This document shows, in pieces, positions 1-5,782 of a DNA stretch of 6,700 nucleotides. The translations under genes and the position numbers were made by a program. Source of the DNA: Fidelibacterota bacterium (GTDB lineage Bacteria > Fidelibacterota > UBA8477 > JABMPR01); assembly GCA_030595455.1 (NCBI GenBank), contig JAUVDF010000053.1, positions 1 to 6,700 on the forward strand. The letters are read 5' to 3'. The notes under the pieces are model-generated. The model did not search any database and was not told the origin of the DNA. It saw only the letters and a program-made list of their open reading frames with translations. The first letter of the stretch is position 1. Every line of letters starts with the position of its first letter.

Positions 1-1272
1 GAAAAAGAAGCGCACATCATGCCGTCTAACTTTAGACAAATCACGGGACATTACATCTGGATCCTTTAAAAATATATCCGGTGTGATGCCCCCACCACCA
101 TAGACCTTACGACCCGTTTTAGTATCAAATTGAGGTTTATCTTTCAGCCCTGTTGTATCCTGACCATTATCTCTTTCCATTAACTCAGTATAATAATCAC
201 GAGCATCCCCATTTTCATATTCCCGTTGAATCAGGCGACCACTTGGGGTGTAATAACGAGCAACTGTCACGCGGACTGCAGAACCATCACGGAGAGGATA
301 TTGTCTCTGTACCAATCCTTCGCCAAAGCTGGTTTCACCCACCACAATACCACGATCCAGATCTTGAAGTGCGCCAGCCAGAATTTCACTGGCAGAGGCT
401 GATCCACGATTAATCATGGCAATAACTGGTTGCTTATAGTAAGTAGCTTTGTGCTTAGAGAACATCTCTTCATTGGCATTCTTCAGACGACCCTTGGTTG
501 AAAGAATTTTTTCGCCACCGGGAAGGATGTAATCAACGATCTTGATAACTTCGTCCATGTAGCCCCCACTATTGTTGCGCAGATCAATAATGAGACGTTC
601 CATCCCCCGACCCTGTAATTCAACAATGGCCGAGATCACTTCTTCTGAAGTTGTTGCTGAAAATCGATTTAGCAGGATGTAGCCAGTGTTATCATCCATA
701 ACAAATTTGGCCAACACGCTGTAGATGGGAATTTTATCACGAATGATGGTGACGGGTATTAATTCGTTTTCTCCAAGCCGGGCGATTTCCAGTTTAACTT
801 TTGAACCTTTGGGTCCCCGCAGTTGTTCAAAAACACCATCACGGGTAATTTTATAAGCTGATACGCTATCAATCTTGACAATTTGATCACCGGGCTGCAG
901 CAGTCCATCTGAAGGGGAGCCCACGATGGGTGTAATGACCGTGATATAGTCATCAATAATATCAAATTCGATCCCGATACCTTCGAAATTGCCTCTAAAG
1001 CTTTCATTGATTTGCTCAGTGCGGTCAGCGGTAATGTAGACTGAATGTGGATCCAGGGCTTCCATAAGTCCATTCTGCGCCCCGATCATGGTCTTATCCC
1101 AGTCAACGTCTTCCACGTAATTCGTATTAATAATTTTGACCATGTCTTGAAAGTCACGCCATTTATTATAAAAATCGCTTCCTTGAGCAAAAATGACTTG
1201 GCCGGAAGGGCTTAAGGCAAAAACCCCCAGGAGGACCAGGCTAACAACCGTAATATATTTTAAAGATTTCAT
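1..1272 (-). CDS. S41-family C-terminal processing peptidase (CtpA/Prc type), C-terminus cut by window edge; catalytic Lys replaced by Glu
   Basis: Exported serine protease family that cleaves proteins near the C-terminus in the periplasm. The frame is open for 424 codons from ATG 1272 to the left edge; family members are usually longer, so the tail is missing. Residues 1-30 form a signal peptide (MKSLKY, then a hydrophobic core, likely cut near FAQ/GSD). A PDZ domain lies at about 93-180 (NFEGIGIEF at 95-103, LLQPGDQIVKID at 124-135). The S41 core follows: LIIDLRNNSGG at 227-237, GSASASEI at 290-297 with the expected nucleophile S293, FGEGLVQ at 316-322, YYTPSGRLIQ at 340-349 and YGGGGITPDI at 391-400. 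By alignment with E. coli Prc (S452/K477, 25 apart), the general-base lysine should be residue 318, which is Glu (GAA, 319-321). The conserved Gln at 322 is kept. The start has the right signal-peptide position but no clear Shine-Dalgarno. The family call is secure; activity is uncertain. Confidence 0.93.
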   Translation of the reverse strand, partial: MKSLKYITVVSLVLLGVFALSPSGQVIFAQGSDFYNKWRDFQDMVKIINTNYVEDVDWDKTMIGAQNGLMEALDPHSVYITADRTEQINESFRGNFEGIGIEFDIIDDYITVITPIVGSPSDGLLQPGDQIVKIDSVSAYKITRDGVFEQLRGPKGSKVKLEIARLGENELIPVTIIRDKIPIYSVLAKFVMDDNTGYILLNRFSATTSEEVISAIVELQGRGMERLIIDLRNNSGGYMDEVIKIVDYILPGGEKILSTKGRLKNANEEMFSKHKATYYKQPVIAMINRGSASASEILAGALQDLDRGIVVGETSFGEGLVQRQYPLRDGSAVRVTVARYYTPSGRLIQREYENGDARDYYTELMERDNGQDTTGLKDKPQFDTKTGRKVYGGGGITPDIFLKDPDVMSRDLSKVRRHDVRFFF

Positions 1273-1465
1273 AATAATTTCTATTTTACTTCCAAACTTC
1301 ATCCATAGTTCCATTAATAATCATGACTTTTAAAATAACGCCCATATTGAATTGATGAAAGCACCCATTTAGAGCTTATGCGATAATTATAGCCTCTATT
1401 AGGCTGTAGAATCAGGTAATTCTGTGAATCAGAATTATAGTGAGCTAAACGTCCTTATACAGGGC
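1273..1465. other. spacer between barrel gene and peptidase gene, with two hairpins
   Basis: No gene is visible here. Two perfect inverted repeats sit downstream of the barrel stop codon: TAATTCTG/CAGAATTA (1417-1424 and 1430-1437, 5-nt loop) and AGCCT/AGGCT (1391-1395 and 1401-1405, 5-nt loop). Neither is followed by a T-tract on the minus strand, so neither looks like a standard intrinsic terminator. They could be mRNA 3' structures or sites controlling read-through into the peptidase gene. I could not pick out a convincing promoter for the peptidase. Confidence 0.5.
1417..1437 (-). other. 8-bp perfect hairpin after barrel gene
   Basis: The arms TAATTCTG and CAGAATTA flank the loop TGAAT, starting 29 nt past the barrel gene's stop codon on the minus strand. 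There is no T-run after it, so it is a possible transcript 3' structure or a protein-binding dyad rather than a clear terminator. Confidence 0.35.
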
Positions 1466-2206
1466 TTAAAGGATGACGTAAAGCTGAGCACGGAAAAATA
1501 ATGCCTGTACAGATACTTCCTCAGAGTCACTGATTGTCTTGCTGTGATAGAGTTTCCAGGTGCCTGCTTTAGCTACCTGCTCATTCCAACCAGCAACAGC
1601 TTTAAAGCCCATTGAACGAGAAATATCAACGCGCAAACCCAGGTAGGGCTGGATTACCGGTGTCCAAGAGGATAATTCAAAAGCCGGTCGTGGGGTCGCA
1701 CCAGAAACAATTTCTGTCCAACTCTCATTCTCCGGGGAAGAGCTGGCGGTCAAAGATATTTGACCAATTCCAAACAGAGAACCACCCAGTAATTTTAGAC
1801 GTGATCGGGCGTGGGTATTGAATTCTGCTGTCACACCGACCTGACTGACAACAAAGTTGATCATGTAGTCGACCTTGGCTGGATCCTGAGCGGTGGCCAG
1901 GTATTCACCCTGACCGGCATACATACCGATGGTCCAATGGGGAGTAACCTCACCAAAGCCTTCAAAACCGGTCATAACCATTTCGCTGTTATTGATAATT
2001 GATGTATTTGCTGCATCAGTAATATCAAAATCTGAAGAAAAACTGCTCAAAGCTTTAAAAGCAGTTTCATCTAACTCAAGGGCAAGTAAATAAGAGAATG
2101 CCGGGCCAATAGCCCCTCGGAGTACTGGTTGTCCTTCTGCGAATTGAGCCTGAAGTGATCCCACGACCAACACAATCGAGACCCCTATTTTAAGCAAATG
2201 CTTCAT
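1466..2206 (-). CDS. exported protein of unknown function, probable outer-membrane beta-barrel
   Basis: I do not recognise this family. The product is 246 residues. It has a signal peptide (MKHLLKIGVSIVLVVGSLQA, likely cut before QFAEG) and a mature part with no cysteine and no long hydrophobic helix. Alternating short amphipathic strands with Gly and aromatic residues (GAIGPAFSYLLAL near 31-43, FEGFGEV and WTIGMYAGQG near 81-100, LLGGSLFGIGQISLTA near 139-154, PYLGLRVDISRSMGFKAVAGW near 187-207) suggest an outer-membrane barrel of eight to ten strands. The end, FFRAQLYVIL, is strand-like but lacks the classic terminal Phe. The frame is also open to an ATG at 2245, but AGGGAGGT at 2216-2223 lies 9 nt before ATG 2206, and that start puts the signal peptide at the N-terminus. 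It lies 193 bp upstream of the peptidase gene on the same strand and is divergent from the repeat protein. The gene is very likely real; barrel topology is inference. Confidence 0.8.
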   Translation of the reverse strand: MKHLLKIGVSIVLVVGSLQAQFAEGQPVLRGAIGPAFSYLLALELDETAFKALSSFSSDFDITDAANTSIINNSEMVMTGFEGFGEVTPHWTIGMYAGQGEYLATAQDPAKVDYMINFVVSQVGVTAEFNTHARSRLKLLGGSLFGIGQISLTASSSPENESWTEIVSGATPRPAFELSSWTPVIQPYLGLRVDISRSMGFKAVAGWNEQVAKAGTWKLYHSKTISDSEEVSVQALFFRAQLYVIL

Positions 2207-2215
2207 GGTTAATTT

Positions 2216-2223
2216 ACCTCCCT
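2216..2223 (-). promoter_or_regulatory. strong Shine-Dalgarno of the barrel gene
   Basis: AGGGAGGT on the minus strand, 9 nt upstream of ATG 2206, is the only strong ribosome binding site in the window. It decides this start against the in-frame ATG at 2245, which would add 13 mostly charged or polar residues before the signal peptide. Confidence 0.8.
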
Positions 2224-2275
2224 GTTTCGGCTTATCATCTAACAACGACCTTCAAAGTACCGAGAGCATATTAAG

Positions 2276-2287
2276 TATCATCTGATA
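2276..2287. promoter_or_regulatory. 12-bp palindrome with repeated half-sites, candidate operator
   Basis: TATCA-TC-TGATA is a perfect 5-bp dyad with a 2-bp centre. The 8-mer TATCATCT at its left recurs exactly at 2233-2240, and another TATCA lies at 2295-2299. All are in the leader or upstream region of the barrel gene. The clustering suggests a regulator binding site, but the motif is short and AT-rich, so chance is possible. Confidence 0.3.
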
Positions 2288-2326
2288 ATTTGTGTATCAC
2301 TGTAACTTAAAGCAATTTATTGACAC

Positions 2327-2355
2327 AATATATATTCTCTCATTTTTTTACACAA
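2327..2355 (-). promoter_or_regulatory. candidate sigma70-like promoter for the barrel gene
   Basis: On the minus strand TTGTGT (2350-2355) is followed after exactly 17 nt by TATATT (2327-2332). The -10 matches five of six consensus bases; the -35 matches three. Transcription would start near 2320 and give a leader of about 115 nt that carries the TATCA sites and the strong Shine-Dalgarno. This is a sequence match only. Confidence 0.35.
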
Positions 2356-2410
2356 GTCTTTTAAGAATTTACTTTAAGTGTCAGCTTAAATTTATATTGC
2401 ATACAGGAGC

Positions 2411-2431
2411 TTAGCCCAATAAATTGGCTAA
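2411..2431 (+). promoter_or_regulatory. dyad upstream of the repeat-protein gene
   Basis: TTAGCC (2411-2416) and GGCTAA (2426-2431) are perfect inverted arms around a 9-nt AT-rich centre, about 50 bp before the start at 2481. A TATATT hexamer at 2393-2398 could be a -10 just upstream (its -35 is poor). The dyad would then sit in the early leader and act as an operator or a leader hairpin. It has no T-tract. Confidence 0.3.
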
Positions 2432-2480
2432 AAGTTTGGAGTAGGATTCAAAAGTTTTAACCTTAAAGAAATAGGTTTCC

Positions 2481-5400
2481 ATGATGAGCAAACATTCTTA
2501 TAGCCGTGTAATACTTCGTTATATCTTGCTGGCCCCGCTCTTGGCAGTGCTATCAGGTGCTAGTCTCTGGGGTGCAGTCGATCTGGAAGGCATCCAGCAT
2601 TTGAAAGATTTGGGGGATCTGGATCATGATGGGAACAATGATTTTGGAGCTATTCGAAAAACCGCTGGAACAGGTTCAGAACTGATCACTTTCGAAGTTT
2701 CACCCAGTGGTGAATTTGAAATTACCTGGCGTTTCTCCCTGCCAGAAAATTTAGTTGGTGAATGGGTTGATTTCACGGTTACGGATCTAAACCTCAATGG
2801 TCGACCTGAGCTCGTAGCCATTACAAAACTTATCTCTGCCTCATCCGGCAATAAAGCCCCCTGGCTGTATGGTTTTGAGTGGAATGGTAGTGAGTTTGAA
2901 TTTATCCCCAGTTTTCAATGGGGCTGGGCGCCTGCCAATGGTCTCTATGCCAGACCAACCCAAATTGAGGCGGCAGATGTTGATCGGGATGGTCTCAGTG
3001 AACTCATCGTCTCTTTGAGTGCTCCCCAGGCTAACTTATTAATAATCGAATTTCAAGGTGACCTGAGCAATGCCGATATCGAAATCGAATATGCCGGTTT
3101 ACCTGATGAAATGACCCAAATACCTGCTGCTATTTTACTCACCATAAATGATGTTAATAACGATCAACATGAAGACATCCTTTTATTTCAAAAGCAGGGT
3201 GATAACCTGATTTCAAGTGGTATTGTATCAAATACTGAAGATAGCTATAGACCCTTTTCCTTGCCAATGGTGAAGCTTAAAATTGGCCCCGGTGAAATGG
3301 TAAGAGCAAGCAGTATTGCCTCAGCTGACCTGGACAACTCAGGATCACAAAAAGTATTTCTGGGCAGTTCCAAGGGTCATATTTACCAGTATGATGCCAG
3401 CCAGGGCAGCTCTGTCTGGCAAAGTTTATCAGAGCCCATACATCAACTTAAATTTACAGATATAGATGGTGACGGCCTCACTGAGAGTCTCATTCAGACT
3501 GGCAATCGGGTTTATTATCTCGAACAAGATACAAAAGGAGCCGGTTTTGAACATTTCAGCTCTCGGATTGATGAAGACCTGTATGCCGGTAATGCTTTAG
3601 CGTTTAATGATGGCTTACTCATCAGCAGAAATGGTGATTACAAGTTTAGAGCCATTGATCCAAACGATACTGAAGTTCAGGCAGAACCACAAGATGATGA
3701 AGACCTGTCTAGCGAGTCCGATGATGCTCAGTCACTGAGTCCCCCGCTTATGGAAAAGCTTACTCGGCCGATTGGTGAGAAACGCGCTGTTGCCCCAATG
3801 CAGAGAAGACCAAAATCAGCTGATGTGATTCTACATGTGGGAGATAATTTTGTCCATAATATCCCTCGGCAAGAAGAAATAGATCCGGGACAGGCTTATG
3901 TGAAATTCAGGACCTATCCTGAAGGCATGCGTTTAGGCAAAGATTTTATCCTTAGATGGACTCCAACGGAAGACCAGTTGGGCTATCACCAGGTTGGTTA
4001 TTCATTTGGTCAGAACCTGGATACCACCCTCACGCTGTATGTAAATCATGCTCCAGAAATATATTCTACACCTGCTCCTCTGGCTCAAACTGGTCAGCAA
4101 TACCTTTACCAGTTACAGGTAGAGGATCTGAACCAAGAGCACTACATCGAATATGAGCTGGTGACATCTCCCGCTGGAATGCAGATTGCTGAAGACGGTC
4201 TTATTCGCTGGCTTCCCAGTGATACGCAGCTGGATACACAGTTTGTGACCTTAGGTATCAGTGATGGTTTTGAGAGAACATTGCAAAAATTCACAATCTA
4301 TGTAAATACTTTACCCCTTATCCTGGAGAAACCAGCTCCTGTGGCTTTTATCAATGAGCCATATATTGGACAAATCAATATTCAGGATAAAAATGTTCCC
4401 AATACAGCTCGGGTTATTCCGTTGAGAGCGCCTCGAAATCTGGTTATGGAATCATCTGGACGGATTACCTGGACGCCAGAAGCTCAACAAACCGGGTTTT
4501 ATGATATCTTATTTGAACTCACAGACGATATGTCAACGGTTCTCGACTCGTTTACGCTTTTCGCAAATACATCACCCATCATCAGTTCTCGCTACGAAGA
4601 ACACGCTCCTGTTGGGAAACCCTGGCATTACAATGTTGAGGTTGCGGACCCCAATAATAATCAGGACATCAGTTTTTTACTCTCTGAAAGCAGTGTCCCC
4701 AATTTATCAATTAGTCGTCGTGGACGCATTACCTGGACACCGACTGAAGCTGAAATGGGTCGTCAGACATTTACAATTTCAGTCTCTGATGGCTTGAGGG
4801 ACGATCTGCAAAAAGCTACAATTTACGTTAATAGTCCACCCGTTATTGGGACCATGACTGACACCTTGGCCATGGTAGCCAGACCCTACTCAACCACTGT
4901 CCCGGTTGCTGATCTTAATAAGGACCAAAAGCTTAGCTTTACCTTTTTATCTGCACCAAAAGGCATGACAATCTCACCTGCCGGGCAAATTCAGTGGACT
5001 CCAGCTAAGGCACAGAAGGGCTGGAATGACGTATTTATTAAAGTCTCAGACAAATTTAGCTCTGACACCTATAAATTTGCCGTCTATGCAAATGCACCTC
5101 CTGTCATTGTCTCAAAACCTGACACCCTGGCAATTGCTGGACAAGAATATGTTTATGAGATTAAAGCTTTAGATCTAAACACTGATCAGAATCTGCTATA
5201 CAAGGTCTTTGATGCTCCAGCCGGGATTAAAATTACTGATGGTTCTATTCTGCGCTGGACTGCAGGATTTGACCAGCTTAATCACGCACAACTAAAAGTC
5301 AGTGTTAGTGATGGTTACAGTACAAATGTACAGAAGATTGAACTCTTCGTGAACGCCCTGCCTGAGGTCACCTCTATCCCCTCTGCAGTTGTACTCACAG

Positions 5401-5711
5401 ACCGGCAATACCGCTACGAACTAACTTCACGCGATTTAAACGGTGATGGTATTAAATACGCTCAGGTACTGCTTCCCAATGGCGCCGAAATGAATGAAGA
5501 AGAAGGTCTCATAACCTGGACCCCGGATGCTTCCAATGAGGGCACCAATAAATTTGTAATTGAGCTTATTGATTCACGTGGTTCTTCAAATCTGCATGAG
5601 TTTGAAGTCAGTGTTTTTCAAGATCCTAAAACTCCCATCCGTCAAATGGGTGCTTTCTTGATAACTCTGGCTGGAATTGGGGCTATGTTTATTATGAAAT
5701 TCCTGTATTGA
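2481..5711 (+). CDS. large exported protein: FG-GAP/VCBS-type N-terminal region, seven Ig/cadherin-like repeats, hydrophobic C-terminal tail
   Basis: The 1076-residue product is likely a surface or periplasmic binding or adhesion protein; its ligand is unknown. Residues 1-32 are a signal peptide (cut near LWGA/VDLEG). Residues 33-392 carry six DxDxDG-like motifs at 46, 102, 166, 224, 283 and 327 (DLDHDGNND, DVDRDGLSE, DIDGDGLTE are the clearest), typical of FG-GAP/VCBS calcium-binding beta-propeller blades. Residues 393-447 are a linker, acidic at 396-415 and basic at 426-445. Residues 448-1047 hold seven Ig-like repeats of the He_PIG or dystroglycan-cadherin kind, each with a G-x-I-x-W-T-P core and ending YVN-x-PP. 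Residues 1056-1076 are hydrophobic with one Lys near the end. There is no cysteine anywhere. There is no LPXTG, PEP-CTERM motif or recognised T9SS C-terminal domain. The start may be ATG 2481 or 2484; only AGG at 2473-2475 resembles a ribosome binding site. It is divergent from the barrel gene and ends at a strong terminator. Architecture is firm; function is inferred. Confidence 0.92.
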   Translation: MMSKHSYSRVILRYILLAPLLAVLSGASLWGAVDLEGIQHLKDLGDLDHDGNNDFGAIRKTAGTGSELITFEVSPSGEFEITWRFSLPENLVGEWVDFTVTDLNLNGRPELVAITKLISASSGNKAPWLYGFEWNGSEFEFIPSFQWGWAPANGLYARPTQIEAADVDRDGLSELIVSLSAPQANLLIIEFQGDLSNADIEIEYAGLPDEMTQIPAAILLTINDVNNDQHEDILLFQKQGDNLISSGIVSNTEDSYRPFSLPMVKLKIGPGEMVRASSIASADLDNSGSQKVFLGSSKGHIYQYDASQGSSVWQSLSEPIHQLKFTDIDGDGLTESLIQTGNRVYYLEQDTKGAGFEHFSSRIDEDLYAGNALAFNDGLLISRNGDYKFRAIDPNDTEVQAEPQDDEDLSSESDDAQSLSPPLMEKLTRPIGEKRAVAPMQRRPKSADVILHVGDNFVHNIPRQEEIDPGQAYVKFRTYPEGMRLGKDFILRWTPTEDQLGYHQVGYSFGQNLDTTLTLYVNHAPEIYSTPAPLAQTGQQYLYQLQVEDLNQEHYIEYELVTSPAGMQIAEDGLIRWLPSDTQLDTQFVTLGISDGFERTLQKFTIYVNTLPLILEKPAPVAFINEPYIGQINIQDKNVPNTARVIPLRAPRNLVMESSGRITWTPEAQQTGFYDILFELTDDMSTVLDSFTLFANTSPIISSRYEEHAPVGKPWHYNVEVADPNNNQDISFLLSESSVPNLSISRRGRITWTPTEAEMGRQTFTISVSDGLRDDLQKATIYVNSPPVIGTMTDTLAMVARPYSTTVPVADLNKDQKLSFTFLSAPKGMTISPAGQIQWTPAKAQKGWNDVFIKVSDKFSSDTYKFAVYANAPPVIVSKPDTLAIAGQEYVYEIKALDLNTDQNLLYKVFDAPAGIKITDGSILRWTAGFDQLNHAQLKVSVSDGYSTNVQKIELFVNALPEVTSIPSAVVLTDRQYRYELTSRDLNGDGIKYAQVLLPNGAEMNEEEGLITWTPDASNEGTNKFVIELIDSRGSSNLHEFEVSVFQDPKTPIRQMGAFLITLAGIGAMFIMKFLY
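3657..3821 (+). other. charged linker between the propeller-like and Ig-like halves (within the large CDS)
   Basis: Residues 393-447 of the repeat protein are low in hydrophobic residues. They run from an acidic part (QDDEDLSSESDDAQ around 404-417) to a basic, proline-containing part (EKRAVAPMQRRPKS at 433-446). It is probably a flexible hinge, and the dibasic site could be exposed to proteases. The reading is from composition only. Confidence 0.6.
3822..5621 (+). repeat. seven tandem Ig/cadherin-like protein repeats, 87-residue period (within the large CDS)
   Basis: The core tryptophan of the RWTP/TWTP/QWTP motif falls at residues 493, 577, 664, 752, 839, 926 and 1013, that is at steps of 84, 87, 88, 87, 87 and 87. 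The domain-ending YVN/FAN/YAN/FVN motif falls at 520, 607, 694, 782, 869 and 956; the seventh repeat ends with SVF near 1046. Most repeats have an acidic motif about 25-30 residues before the Trp (DLNQEH, DPNNNQD, DLNKDQ, DLNTDQ, DLNGDG), which could bind calcium between domains. Repeat 3 is weaker here (QDKNVPN), and repeat 6 has WTA instead of WTP. The copies are well diverged at DNA level, so this is an old domain array and not a recent duplication. Confidence 0.88.
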
Positions 5712-5730
5712 TCCTACTTCCAAACAGGAC

Positions 5731-5763
5731 AAAAAAACCCATCGTAGACCGATGGGTTTTTTT
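5731..5763. terminator. bidirectional intrinsic terminator between convergent genes
   Basis: CCCATCG (5738-5744) and CGATGGG (5750-5756) form a perfect 7-bp stem with the 5-nt loop TAGAC. It is flanked by seven A (5731-5737) and seven T (5757-5763), so it works as stem plus U-tract in both directions. It starts 20 bp after the repeat-protein stop and lies 20 bp beyond the stop of the PorV/PorQ-like gene, so it should end both transcripts. Confidence 0.95.
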
Positions 5764-5782
5764 ATGCTATAAGGGATAAGTC

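Larger units (their letters stand above)
2207..2480. other. divergent intergenic regulatory region
   Basis: This 274-bp AT-rich stretch separates two genes that point away from each other and must hold the promoters of both unless they are internal to longer leaders. No coding sequence is supported. It holds the palindrome TATCATCTGATA (2276-2287), the dyad TTTAAG/CTTAAA (2373-2378 and 2385-2390), the dyad TTAGCC/GGCTAA (2411-2416 and 2426-2431), and a candidate minus-strand promoter (2327-2355). Confidence 0.6.

Noticed and set aside
153..413. 86-codon open frame on the plus strand, rich in His and Pro
   Set aside because: It is antisense to the S41 catalytic core; its composition is what the reverse of that coding sequence gives.
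759..1073. 104-codon open frame on the minus strand
   Set aside because: It lies inside the peptidase gene in another frame and has no domain or export signal; the peptidase frame over it has clear PDZ and S41 motifs.
1612..2002. Two short plus-strand open frames
   Set aside because: They are antisense to the barrel gene, overlap each other slightly, and show no supported start or protein features.
2320..2325. Perfect TTGACA on the plus strand, candidate -35 for the repeat protein
   Set aside because: At 16-18 bp spacing the -10 position is only a T-run, and the TATATT at 2331-2336 is far too close.
3956..4797. Short plus-strand open frames within the Ig-like repeats
   Set aside because: They are out-of-frame shadows of the large CDS with no independent evidence.
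5619..5708. Type IX secretion C-terminal domain or PEP-CTERM/LPXTG anchor on the repeat protein
   Set aside because: The C-terminus is a single hydrophobic helix, not a beta-sandwich domain, and the Pro-Glu-Pro and LPXTG motifs with a basic end cluster are absent.
2481..5711. Recent tandem duplication or phase-variable repeat tract
   Set aside because: The seven repeats are diverged in both DNA and protein, and no simple-sequence tract is seen in the gene.
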